Part shown: positions 9,990-19,353 of the stretch, piece after piece
How the letters are laid out: every line of letters starts with the position of its first letter
How positions within the stretch are numbered: the stretch's first letter is position 1
From: Fodinicola feengrottensis
GTDB lineage: Bacteria > Actinomycetota > Actinomycetes > Mycobacteriales > HKI-0501
NCBI RefSeq assembly: GCF_010993775.1
Contig: NZ_WOTO01000017.1
Coordinates: 1 to 64,000, forward strand
DNA: 64,000 nt
Direction of reading: 5' to 3'
Notes under the pieces: generated by a model
Told to the model about the DNA's origin: nothing
Database searches by the model: none
The model's input: the letters and a program-made list of their open reading frames with translations, nothing else
Translations under genes and position numbers: made by a program

Positions 9990-11015
9990 ATGAGTGAAAG
10001 CCAGTGCGTGGTACGCAGTCGCCTGTGGCGCGATGGCGTGTTGGAAGCGGAGAATTTCCCGTTCGAGCTGATCTCGGACTACCTGGACGAGGAAGGATGC
10101 CTGGTCTGGGTCGATTTGCATGACCCCGACCTGGCGCACCTGACCGACCTGGCCGAGGAGCTTTCCCTTGACCCGCACGCGGTCGAGGACGCCATCGCCA
10201 GAAAGGAGCGGGCCAAGGCGACCCGTTATAGCACTCATACTTTCCTTACTGTCTACTCCATCGCTCTCCCTGAGCCGGCCGGCAAGAGTCCGTACGCGAG
10301 CAGTGCTCTGGAAATCAGCAGGATCTCTGCCTTTGTGCTGCACCGGGGGATTATCACGGTCCGGCACAGTACCGGCACCGAAGTCGGCTTCGACATCAAC
10401 CAGGTAACAGAACGTTGGGACGACAATGCCGATCTGTTGAAATATGGCGTCGGCGCTCTTGTCCACGGACTGCTCGACGAGGTGGTCGACGGGCATTTCG
10501 ATGCGGTGCAATGTCTCGACGACCTCATCGAGTCTTTGGAGGACGTCCTGTTCGACGACCACGCGGGCAACAAAGAGGTCCAAAAACGCACTTACCAAGC
10601 CCGCAAAGACCTGGTCGAGTTGCGCCGCGTGGTGCTCCCGATGCGCGAGGTCGTGAACGCGGTTCTGCGGCATCGGAAGGACATCCATGCCGCCAGCGAG
10701 CTCGACTCCTGGTACGACGATCTTTACGACCATGTCCTTCGTGCGGCCGAGTGGACCGAATCTCTCCGGGACATGGTCTCGGCGATTTTCGAGACCAATC
10801 TGTCACTTCAGGACGCCCGGTTGAACACCGTCATGAAACAGCTCACCTCCTGGGCCGCGATCATCGCCATTCCGACCGCGGTGACCGGCTATTTCGGCCA
10901 GAACGTGCCCTATCCCGGCTTCGGCAAGGAATGGGGATTCCTGCTCAGCAGCGGGATTATCCTGGCGCTGGGCGTGACCCTCTACCTGGTGTTCAAACGC
11001 CGGAACTGGCTATAG
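9990..11015 (+). CDS. CorA-family divalent-cation transporter
   Basis: 341 residues with the CorA layout: a soluble N-terminal domain, a long helical stalk (about 150-270, e.g. CLDDLIESLEDVLFDDHAGN, then ELRRVVLPMREVVNAVLRHR) and two C-terminal membrane helices. The loop between them normally carries GMN; here it is YFGQNVPYPGF, so Met is replaced by Gln. Many actinobacterial CorA homologues have similar variants, but ion preference (Mg, Co, Zn) cannot be stated. The C-terminal KRRNWL is typical. Start ATG at 9990 with GGGGAG just upstream. The stop overlaps the convergent small membrane gene by 6 bp. Confidence 0.9.
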   Translation: MSESQCVVRSRLWRDGVLEAENFPFELISDYLDEEGCLVWVDLHDPDLAHLTDLAEELSLDPHAVEDAIARKERAKATRYSTHTFLTVYSIALPEPAGKSPYASSALEISRISAFVLHRGIITVRHSTGTEVGFDINQVTERWDDNADLLKYGVGALVHGLLDEVVDGHFDAVQCLDDLIESLEDVLFDDHAGNKEVQKRTYQARKDLVELRRVVLPMREVVNAVLRHRKDIHAASELDSWYDDLYDHVLRAAEWTESLRDMVSAIFETNLSLQDARLNTVMKQLTSWAAIIAIPTAVTGYFGQNVPYPGFGKEWGFLLSSGIILALGVTLYLVFKRRNWL

Positions 11016-11269
11016 CAGCGCACGATCGGCGGTCCAGGTCCGTCGGACCGAGCGGACGATCGGATAGCCGACACCGGCGACTCCGAGAAACATCAACACA
11101 TATCCGAAAGAGGACGGTGCCGTGTTGGCCGCCTCCAACCCGATGCCGAGCAAGCCGAGAAGCGTCGTACCGTGCGAGAACGACGCGGCGCCGCGAAAAG
11201 GACGAAAAGCCCGAAGCTCAGCATCATTCGGCGCGGCACCGGCAGACCGCTACGGGGAGACCATGTCAT
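11010..11269 (-). CDS. Small membrane protein (frame break near 11195)
   Basis: About 85 residues if the frame break near 11195 is repaired. The N-terminal MTWSPRSGLPVPRRMMLSFG leads to a first hydrophobic stretch. After the break come TTLLGLLGIGLEAANTAPSS and YVLMFLGVAGVGYPIVRSVR, giving two further helices and a basic C-terminus (TADRALL). The start overlaps the end of the S9 peptidase gene by 20 bp, so it is probably its last operon member. No family recognised; this is a weak call resting on hydrophobic pattern and gene coupling. Confidence 0.4.
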
Positions 11270-13311
11270 TCCTCGTATTGTGGCCGTTGTTCCGGCTCTC
11301 CACACCCAACTGCCGCCGAAGAAAGCGCACCTGGTGCCGCAGCAGCTGCCGAGTCACGGCTGTGCCGATCGGTCGATGGCCGATGCCGGGCAGCAGGAGC
11401 ACCTCGTGATCGCGGCCGGCGGCCAGCAGCGCTTGCGACATCCGCAAGGTGTGGAGCGGAAAGACGTTGCGGTCCGCGAGACCATGCATCAACAACAGCG
11501 GTCGGCTCAGTTTCGGCGCATCCCGGATCAGCGAGGCCGCCTCGTACCGCTCCGGGAACTCGTCCGGGTGACCGATGAACCGTTCCCGCCAGTGCGTGTT
11601 GTAGAACCGCTGGTCGGTGACGCCCGCTCCGGCCACTGCCGCGTGGAAGACCTCCGGATGCCGCAGAACGGCCGCCATCGCGAGCGCGCCGCTGAACGAC
11701 CAGCCGCGAATGGCCACCCTGGCGAGGTCGAGGTCCGGGTGCAACCGCGCCGCCTCCCGCACCGCGGTCACCTGATCTTCCAGCGCCGGCCCGAAAAGAT
11801 CGCCGTAGACGGCCCCGCTCCCAGTCCGGGCCGCGGCCTGGTGTGCCGCGACCGTCGGCGACTAGCACCGCGAAACCCCGCTCCGCGAACCACTGCGCCA
11901 CCAGCGACCGCCACTCCAGCTCAGCGGTGACCCGCTGATAGCTCCCGCCGCCGTACGGGTCGAGCAGGATCGGCAGCCGCTGGCCGGCTCGGTGCCAGGA
12001 CGGCCGGAAAGCACCGCACGTAATTCACTCGGCCCCAGCACGAGCGAAGTCGCATGCAGCTCCAGCGCCGGCCGTTCGACCAGCGAGGTGATCTGGCCGG
12101 CGGCTTTCCCGTCCCGCACCACGGTGGCCCGGCCGCCCGGCAGGTCCAGCCGGCGAGCGACCCGCACCAGCGTGCCGCCGCGCCCGACTCCAGAGTGCAG
12201 GCCCGGCTCAGTACTGAGCCGCCGGGCACCCTTGCCGGGCTGGTACGACCACAGGTGCGTCTCGATCGGTTCTTCCGAGGCGGTGAACAACACCGTCTCG
12301 TCCTCGATCCCCAACACGGACCGAACCTGCACGCCGGCCGGCGTGACGGCGACGCCGTCCACCGTCAGATGCCGGGTGCCTCGCAGGTCGGCATGCCCGA
12401 CCAGCGCGCCCGATGCCGTCCGTGCCGGCAGCTGCGGGATCAACTGCACCCAGCAGTCGTCCCGCTGCTCGCTCAGCACCGTCGTACGCCCGGACGGCTC
12501 GACGCCGAGGAAGCGGACCGTCCGCTGGTTGCGGGACTGCACAGCGGCATATGGCCCGTGCGAGTCCCAACCTCCGGCCACCACGTATTCGAAGGCGTGC
12601 CGGTCCCATCGCACCTGCGTGCGACTGCCGCCGAGCCCGAGCATCCACAGCGTGACCTCGGCATTCGCCTTTCCCGCTGCCGCGTAGCGAACGGTCGGCG
12701 GCACCTGTGTCGGCTCGGCCAGATCGGCGAGATACCGCTGCTCGACGCCGGCCGGATCCACTCGCAGGACCAGCAGCCCGATGCCGTCCGGGGCCCACCA
12801 GAAGCCACGGTCGCTGAGCTCGCCAACACCGTAGGTGACCTCCGGCCCATCCGGGGCCGCGATCGTACGGTCGCCCATCCCGTCCACATCGACCACCCGC
12901 AACACGCCCGCACTCACGTAGGCGATCCGGCGGCCGGTGGGATCCGGGCGCGGGTCGGCCACCGGCCGCTCGGTCGGCAGCTGCTGCGCCGGGCCGCCCT
13001 CCAGGTGCACCGTCCACAGGCCACCAGCCAGCGTAAACGCGATCTGGCCAGTGGCCCTCGGCGAGCGCGTACGCGCCGATGCCCTGCGTCCGGCTGCCGA
13101 GCAGGTCGATCGGATCGACCAGCAGGCGCTCGGTGCCGGCGTCGACGTCGAGCGCCCACAAGCAGTCCGCCGGATCGTCGCCGGCCTTGCTGCGCAGGAA
13201 CAGCACCACCGCGCCATCCGCGGTAACAGTGAACTTGTCAGGGACTCCAAAGGTGAAGCGCTGAGTGCGAACGATCTGATCGAGGAGGGCATCGGGCGGC
13301 ATAGTCACCAC
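11250..13311 (-). CDS. S9-family prolyl oligopeptidase/DPP-like peptidase (three or more frame breaks)
   Basis: About 687 residues in at least four reading-frame segments. The N-terminal MPPDALLDQIVRTQRFTFGV leads into a beta-propeller (DPP-IV N-type domain), with blades such as GFWWAPDGIGLLVLRVDP and HLWSYQPGKGARRLSTEP. The C-terminal alpha/beta-hydrolase domain has GRGTPGRGPDWE, the nucleophile elbow GWSFSGA, the acid in HGLADRNVF and the histidine in LLPGIGHRP, i.e. a complete Ser-Asp-His triad. Breaks lie near 13045, 11990 and 11840 and are most likely assembly errors, because every conserved block survives. No signal peptide, so probably a cytoplasmic peptidase. A LexA-type box is 13 bp upstream. 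Confidence 0.85.
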
Positions 13312-13323
13312 CCTACCCTTTCA

Positions 13324-13339
13324 TCGAACATACGTTCGA
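13324..13339. promoter_or_regulatory. Perfect LexA-type SOS box
   Basis: TCGAACATACGTTCGA matches the Bacillus/actinobacterial LexA consensus CGAAC-N4-GTTCG, with symmetry extended by one base on each side. It lies 13 bp upstream of the S9 peptidase start. The convergent-side neighbour, the TetR gene, ends at 13380 and reads toward it. A TetR-type operator is a possible alternative because that family also binds perfect palindromes. Confidence 0.6.
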
Positions 13340-13379
13340 GCTAGTGGTTCTGTCTTTGCACCGGAGCCGCCGTGCCAAA

Positions 13380-13970
13380 TCAAAGACAGACCACTCCCGC
13401 GATCGCGGCGGTCACCACCTTGGCGACCGCTTCCCGGTCCGGCGTGGGTCCTTCCCGGTCGGCGAACAGCAGGTGCCCGGTGCCGATCAGCATCGGCGCC
13501 AGCATCGCGATGTCGGCACCCGGCGCGATCCGGCCAAGGTCGCGCTCGGCCGCGAGATAAGTGCGGATCATGGCGGTCGCTTCGGCGAGTACGGGCACCC
13601 CGGTCGGCCAGGCCTGGCGAAGCCTGGCCCGCAGGTCATCCCGGAAGGTGATCAGGCCGACGATCGCCACCGCGACCGACTGAAACAGGTCCATAAGGAC
13701 GCCGGTGAGAGTGCCGGCGACAGTGCCAGTCCCAGCGGCCGCGAGCAGTGCGGCGGACTGCGACTGGATCCGGGCGGCGCGATCGATGACGAGTTCGGCC
13801 AGGAAGGCGTCGAAGTCGGCGAAATGCCGGTGCAGCACCCCCTTGGCGCAGCCCGCTTCGGCGGTGACCGACCGACTGGTCAGGGCCTGCGGTCCCGCCC
13901 GCAGCAGAATGCGCTCGGCGGCCTCGAACAGTTGCTCCCGCGCGTCCCGCATGGCTACCCCAGTTGGCAT
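13380..13970 (-). CDS. TetR-family transcriptional regulator
   Basis: 196 residues from ATG 13970 (MPTGVAMRDAREQLFEAAER). The N-terminal DNA-binding domain reads ILLRAGPQALTSRSVTAEAG, then CAKGVLHRHFADFDAFLAEL, the usual TetR helix-turn-helix with HRHF in place of YYHF. The C-terminal half is helical ligand-binding sequence (LMDLFQSVAVAIVGLITFRD and others). It is divergent from a methyltransferase gene 75 bp away and upstream, on the same strand, of the S9 peptidase. Either neighbour could be its target. Ligand unknown. Confidence 0.88.
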   Translation of the reverse strand: MPTGVAMRDAREQLFEAAERILLRAGPQALTSRSVTAEAGCAKGVLHRHFADFDAFLAELVIDRAARIQSQSAALLAAAGTGTVAGTLTGVLMDLFQSVAVAIVGLITFRDDLRARLRQAWPTGVPVLAEATAMIRTYLAAERDLGRIAPGADIAMLAPMLIGTGHLLFADREGPTPDREAVAKVVTAAIAGVVCL

Positions 13971-14044
13971 GCCACGCATTCTTTCATCCCTGATCGGAGC
14001 GCTCCGGCTTGTCGAGTGGGCGGCCGCCCATTTAAAGTGGGCGG

Positions 14045-14861
14045 ATGGTCACCCTACCGCCGGAGCGCGAGCTCAAACCGCATCAGGTCCGCCAGTACGC
14101 CGAGTCGTTTGGCACCGACCCCGAGCGCTACGACCGGGCCCGCCCTCGCTACCCGGACGCCATGGTGGCCCGGATCGTGGCCGCCAGCCCCGGTCCCTAC
14201 GTACTCGACGTCGGGTGCGGCACCGGAATCGTCGCCCGCCAGTTCCAAGCGGCCGGCTGCCAAGTCCTCGGAGTCGATGTTGACCAACGGATGACCGACC
14301 TCGCGAGGCGCACCGGAGTGCCCGCCGAGGTGGCGACCTTCGAGGCCTGGGAGCCGGCCGGTCGTACGTTCGACGCCGTCGTCGCCGGCATGGCCTGGCA
14401 TTGGGTGGACCCGGTGGCCGGCGCGGCGAAGGCGGCGCGAGTGCTGCGACCTGGGGGCCGGCTGGCATTGTTCTGGTACGTCTTCCAGTCGTCGCCGGAG
14501 ATCGCGCGCATTTTCCCGTGTCTATCGCGAAGTGTTGCCCGACTCCCCGATGAGCCGCGGCCCGATGCCCAGCTTGCAGGGGTATTCGGCGTTGTTCGAC
14601 AGAGCGGCCGACGGGATGCGGGAGGCGGGGGCGTTCACCGAGTCCGAGCAGTGGCGCTACGACTGGGCGCGGTCGTACACCCGAGACCAATGGCTGGACC
14701 AGCTGGCGACCTTCGGTGGCCACGGCACGCTTTCGCCAGAACAGCAACAAAAGCTGGCCGACGGCATCGGAGCCGTCATCGACGCGGCCGGCGGCGCCTT
14801 CGAAATGGACTACACAGCGGTGGTGGTCACCGCGACGCGTACGGCAACTCCAGTGACGTAG
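14045..14861 (+). CDS. Class I SAM-dependent methyltransferase (frame break near 14520)
   Basis: About 271 residues. SAM-binding motif I VLDVGCGTGIVARQF lies near residue 55, followed by VLGVDVDQRMTDLARRTG (acidic loop) and post-motif ARVLRPGGRLALFWY. The N-terminal SFGTDPERYDRARPRYPDAM is typical of the Methyltransf_11/25 group. After EIARIF the frame shifts near 14515-14525 and continues as VLPDSPMSRGPMPSLQGYSA...GAFEMDYTAVVVTATRT to the stop at 14861. As a result the initial frame reads on artificially into the next gene. Substrate unknown. It is divergent from the TetR gene, which may regulate it. Confidence 0.85.
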
Positions 14862-14902
14862 CCGACTTGCACCATCGGGCTGGGTCATTGGAGAGTCATC
14901 AA

Positions 14903-17409
14903 GTGGCCTGCGAGGCTTTTGGGGTGACCGAAAACGCGCTCGTGCTGCCTCTTGCCGACGAATCCGCGGAGCTGGGAACCGCTGGCGGCAAGGGCGCGTC
15001 GCTCGCCCGGCTCGGCCGGGCCGGGCTGCCGGTCCCACCGGGATTCCACGTCACCACCCATGCCTATCGCGCCTTCGTCGCCGAAGGGCTCGGCCCGGCA
15101 ATCAAGGCAGCACCAGAAGCCGATGTCCTTGCCGCGTTCGAAAACCACGACCTGCCGGCGGACGTGGCGGCCGCGATTCTTCAGGCGTACGAAGCCCTCG
15201 GCGACGACATACCGGTGGCGGTCCGGTCGTCGGCGACCGCGGAGGACCTCCCAGAGCTGTCTTTCGCCGGCCAGCATGACACCTTTCTCAACGTCGTCGG
15301 GCCTGGTGCCCTGCTCGTGGCCGTACGACGGTGCTGGGCGTCGCTGTGGACAGCGCGGGCCGTCGACTACCGCAGACGTAACGGGATTCCGTCCACGGAC
15401 GTGGCGATCGCAGTCGTCGTTCAGCAACTCGTGCCAGCGGACGCGGCTGGCGTGCTGTTCACCGCTAACCCAGTCACCGGCGCCCGCGACGAACTCGTCG
15501 TGAACGCGGCTTGGGGACTCGGCGAGGCCGTGGTCGGCGGCCAGGTCAGCCCGGACACGTACGTGTTGGCTCGCGGCAGTCACCGGGAGATCTCCCGTAA
15601 TGTACAAGACAAAACCGTGATGACGGTGCGTACGCCGGACGGCACCCGTGAGGAGCCGACACCGGGCGACTTGCGGCACGCGGCCGTGTTGGACGAGGCG
15701 CGTACAGCCGAGTTGGCAGCGCTGGGCGAGCGCATCGAGCGGCTTTACGGCCTGCCGATGGACGTGGAATGGGCCGTCCACAATGGACAGTCATACATTT
15801 TGCAGGCCCGGCCGATCACCCACTTGCGCACCCCGATCGAGGTGTGGAACGACAGCCTTCGCGGCGATTACCTGTGGACCTCGGTCAATGTCGGTGAGGC
15901 GGTGCCGTCGGTGATGACCCCGGTCACCTGGTCGTTCGTACGGACGCTGTCGGACTCGGTGCTCGGCGGTCACCCGTCGTCGGGCAACATCGGTGGCCGG
16001 TTTTACCTGAATCTCAGCCTGCCGATCACCGCCGGTGTCGCGGTCGGTCTCGGCTCGCTGGTCCGGCGCACCAGCGAGCAGACTTTTGGCCGGCTACCGG
16101 CCGAAGTTGAGGTGCCGTTGTTGCCGATGTCCCGGCCAGCGGTGGTACGGGCCGCGGTCGCGACCGCTATCGGGTTCCTGCGACAGGGGCGTGCGTACCG
16201 AAAGGAACTCGCGAACCTCCTGAAGACGAATCCGGCCCGATGCGAAGAACTGCGAGAATACATCGGCAAAACGTCGACCCCGCCGGACCTGTTGGCGCTC
16301 TGGAAGTCCGATGTGGACGCGATGCTGCGGATCGTCTGCAAGACGCTGGATGCGGGCGCCCGTACCGGCATCGGGCAGTCGGCGAAGCTGCGTCGGTCGC
16401 TGCCCAAGCTGGTCGGCGATGCGGACGCGAACACGCTTTTGACCGGGTTGCACGGTGATTCCGGCGAGTTGGCGAGCCTTGGACCGGTCCTCGGTCTGGC
16501 CCGGCTGAAGCGCGGCCAGCTGGACCGCGACACGTACGCGCGCACCTGGGGTCATCGGTGCGCGGACGAGTTCGAGGTGTCGGTGTCGCGGCCGGCCGAG
16601 GACCCGGCCTGGCTGGACCGGCAACTCGGCGGCGCCGCGCAGGATCCCGAGGATCTGTTGGAGCGGCAGGCAAAAGTCCGCGACGAAGCCTGGCAGCGGC
16701 TGCGGGTCGCGCACCCGAGCAAGGCCGATCGGATCCGTCGCCGCCTCGACCGAGCCGCCATGGGGGCGCGCTCTCGCGAGCGGGCCCGATCGGAAATGGT
16801 CCGTGGGTTCTGGGTGTTGCGGGCATTCGTCGTACGGGCCGGTGCGCTGACCGGCCGGGGCGACGACCTGTTTTTCCTGCCTATCGAGGAGATTCTGACC
16901 GTACTGGCCGGTGACCAGACGCCACTCGCGGCGGTGCCGAGTCGACGGGCCGCATACCACCTCTATCGCACCTTGCCGCCCTATCCCACCTACATCCGCG
17001 GCCATTTCGACCCACCGGGGTGGGCGGCGGATCCGCACCGACGCAACGACATCTACCACGAGTCGTCCGCTCCGGCGCCCGTCACCGGCCGTGAGATCTC
17101 CGGATTTCCGGGCGCCGCCGGCATTGTCGAAGGCCTCGCGCGGGTGATAGGCACCGTGGAAGAGGGCGATGCGTTGCAGCCTGGCGAAATTCTGGTGACC
17201 ACCGTGACGAACATCGGCTGGACGCCACTTTTCCCCCCCGCGCCGCGGCCATTGTCACCGATGTCGGGGCTCCGCTCTCGCACGCCGCGATCGTCGCCCG
17301 CGAGCTGGGCATCCCGGCGGTGGTGGGCTGCGGCACCGCCACCAGCCGGCTGACCACCGGCGACCGGATCCGGGTGGACGGGGCGAAGGGCACCGTCACG
17401 CTGCTCTGA
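14903..17409 (+). CDS. PEP-utilising phosphotransferase, rifampicin phosphotransferase-like (frame break near 17238)
   Basis: About 835 residues. Start GTG 14903 follows GGAGAG; GTG 14924 is an alternative. The N-terminal PEP/pyruvate-binding ATP-grasp domain shows GTAGGKGASLARL, VRSSATAEDLPELSFAGQHD, GVLFTANPVTGARDE, WGLGEAVVGGQVSPDTY and LYGLPMDVEWA...QARPI (to about residue 300). A long middle region follows. At a C7 run near 17235 the frame slips; the phosphohistidine domain then reads TDVGAPLSHAAIVARELGIP and AVVGCGTATSRL. This order (ATP domain, middle domain, His domain) and size match rifampicin phosphotransferases and the related PEP-synthase paralogues. A rifamycin-associated element was not seen, so a role in resistance is uncertain. 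Confidence 0.8.
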
Positions 17410-17418
17410 GTTCAGCCG

Positions 17419-18225
17419 CTATTTCCTCGTGACCGAGCGAATGCGGCTGTCCTCGAACCGCCGCCAGAGTGATCCGGCGAGCGGTATCAGCCGGGCGATC
17501 GCCGCCGTACCGGCATCGGGATAAACCGCGAACTTGTTCCGTTCGATCCCGCGAGCAATGGCAAGCGCGACCCGGTCCGGATGGATCGGCTTGATTGTGC
17601 CGCTGATCGCCGCGGTCTCGGCCGGTTTCCACTGGTTTTCCTCGACAAGTTGAGGCGTGTCCACATCCGGCGGGAAAACGCAGCCGACATGGACGCCGTG
17701 CGGTTTCAACTCGCCGCGCAACGATTCCATCAAACCGCGAACAGCGAACTTCGCCGGCCCGTACGCGCTGTAGCCGTAGATGCCGACAAGCGCGGCGGCC
17801 GAGGAAATCGCCACGATCGAACCCCGCCGGCGCTCGACCATCGACGGTACGACCGCCCTAATCGCTTGGTAGACACCAAAATAGTCCACCTCGACCATGT
17901 CCCGGAAAATGGCGTCGTCCAGCTCCAGAAACCGACCCGGCCGGGCCTGACCGGCCGAAGCCACCAAGACATCACAAGGCCCTTGCGCCGCTGTCACCTC
18001 CTTGACGGCGGCACGTACGGCGTCAGCGTCCGACACGTCGACCGCCGCGGTCGCGACGGTGGCACCCTCTTGCCGGAGCTGTGCCGCGGCTGCCTCCAGG
18101 CGCTCGCTGCCGCGAGCCATCAGCGACACGGTGGCTCCCCGCCGCACGAATGCATGCGCGGTAGCCAACCCAATCCCGCTCGAGCCACCGGTGATCACCG
18201 CATGCGCGCCGGACAACTGGGGCAT
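17419..18225 (-). CDS. Short-chain dehydrogenase, 3-ketosphinganine reductase-like
   Basis: 268 residues. Rossmann motif TGGSSGIG near residue 12, NAG-equivalent ASAGQA, catalytic Ser in ISSAAALVGIYG and the YGPAK (YxxxK) pair. The C-terminal block GCVFPPDVDTPQLVEENQWK...IHPDRVALAIARGIERNK is characteristic of the 3-ketodihydrosphingosine reductase (KDSR) branch of classical SDRs. In eukaryotes and sphingolipid-forming bacteria that enzyme reduces 3-ketosphinganine with NADPH. No serine palmitoyltransferase is nearby, so the substrate may be another long-chain ketone. Intact frame; convergent with the PEP-utilising gene (9 bp apart). Confidence 0.8.
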   Translation of the reverse strand: MPQLSGAHAVITGGSSGIGLATAHAFVRRGATVSLMARGSERLEAAAAQLRQEGATVATAAVDVSDADAVRAAVKEVTAAQGPCDVLVASAGQARPGRFLELDDAIFRDMVEVDYFGVYQAIRAVVPSMVERRRGSIVAISSAAALVGIYGYSAYGPAKFAVRGLMESLRGELKPHGVHVGCVFPPDVDTPQLVEENQWKPAETAAISGTIKPIHPDRVALAIARGIERNKFAVYPDAGTAAIARLIPLAGSLWRRFEDSRIRSVTRK

Positions 18226-18226
18226 C

Positions 18227-18508
18227 TGGGATCCTTAACGGTACGCGCCGAAGCCTCGGACAAGTGCCCACAGCTAACCAGAATCCGGCCGGCGCCTCAC
18301 CCACCTTTGGATCTCCGCCCGCAGCCCAGAATCCCGCGCCCGAAAATCAGTCGACGGTCGGCTGCGCGGCCAGTACGTCCTGGATCTCGGTGGCCCGGGT
18401 GGGCCGATGCCGGGCGCTGAACAGGGCGTACGCACGCCTCCACCCGCCGGGAGCGCGGGCTGTTCGGCAGTCGCCGGCGCTGATGGGGCCTTGCGTAAGG
18501 TTCTTCTC
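18227..18508. other. Intergenic stretch with a possible gene remnant
   Basis: 282 bp between divergent genes. I see no convincing promoter pair or RNA. On the minus strand a short frame ending at 18347 (YALFSARHRPTRATEIQDVL, then AAQPTVD and a stop) looks protein-like but has no start or recognisable upstream part. It may be the tail of a decayed gene. Confidence 0.25.
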
Positions 18509-19253
18509 GTGACTTCGCAGCAGGCCATTACTCCCGCGTTGGTCGAGGCGTTCGCGCCAACTGGCACCCTGCGGGCCGCCATCAACGTCGGCAACCCGAT
18601 CCTGGCCAACCGGCCGGCGACCGGCGGCGACCCGGTTGGCGTCTCGATCGATCTGGCCAGTGAATTCGCCCGCCGGCTTGGGCTGCCGGTCGAGCTGGTG
18701 GTGTTCGAGAAGGCGGCGGCGTCGGTCGAGGCGGTCCGCGGCGAACAGGCCGACATCGGCTTCTTCGCCATCGATCCGGCCCGTGGCGAGGGCCTCCGGT
18801 TCACCGCCGCGTACGTGTTGATCGAGGGCAGCTACCTCGTTCCGGAGTCCTCGGCGCTCACCGAGAACGCCCAGGTGGACTGCCCGGGCCAGCGGATTTC
18901 GGTCGGTTCGGGCAGCGCGTACGACCTGTTCCTGACCCGTGAGCTGCACCAGGCCGAGATCGTCCGACTGCAGGGCGCGCCGGCCGCGCTCGCGGCCCTG
19001 CGAACGGCGAGGCGAGGTCGAGGTGGCCGCCGGCATCCGGCAGGTGCTCGAGGGCGAGACGTTACGAGCTCCGGGCGTACGCGTCCTGCCTGGGCGTTTC
19101 ATGGTGATCCAGCAGGCGATGGGCACGCCGAGCAGCCGGGGCGCCGACGCGCAGGCGCTACTGGCCGCCTTCGTCCAGGAGATGAAGGCGAGCGGTTTCG
19201 TGGCCGAAGCGATGAAACGCCACCACATCCAAGGCGCGAGCGTCGCACCCTGA
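18509..19253 (+). CDS. Family-3 solute-binding-like protein lacking a signal peptide (frame break near 19010)
   Basis: About 248 residues. GTG start at 18509 preceded by AAGG. The fold is that of amino-acid-type periplasmic binding proteins: LRAAINVGNPILANRPATGG, GVSIDLASEFARRLGLPVEL, VEAVRGEQADIGFFAIDPAR and GQRISVGSGSAYDLFLTREL. The frame breaks near 19005-19015 and resumes with EVAAGIRQVLEGETLRAPGV to a stop at 19253. No Sec, Tat or lipoprotein signal precedes the domain, although the frame is open upstream. So it is either cytoplasmic or misses its leader through another error. No transporter genes adjoin it. A cytosolic amino-acid sensor or enzyme derived from this fold is possible. Confidence 0.75.
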
Positions 19254-19353
19254 TCTGAACTTTTCGGTCCTAAGCCCCTGTACGCCAGCGCAGTGATATG
19301 GCAGATTTCTCCCTCTTTGGATCTTCCCCACTGGCTTAAGGGCATGGTCACTT

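Noticed and set aside
14862..14930. Rifamycin-associated element upstream of the PEP-utilising enzyme
   Set aside because: No long GC-rich palindrome of the expected type is present in this short interval.
14045..17353. One uninterrupted 1102-codon frame joining a methyltransferase to a PEP-utilising enzyme
   Set aside because: The methyltransferase C-terminus continues in another frame with its own stop at 14861, and the downstream gene has its own ribosome site; the fusion is an artefact of the frame slip near 14520.
18347..19351. Long minus-strand frame opposite the solute-binding-like gene
   Set aside because: Codon composition and motifs belong to the plus-strand gene; only the last ~45 codons (outside that gene) look protein-like.
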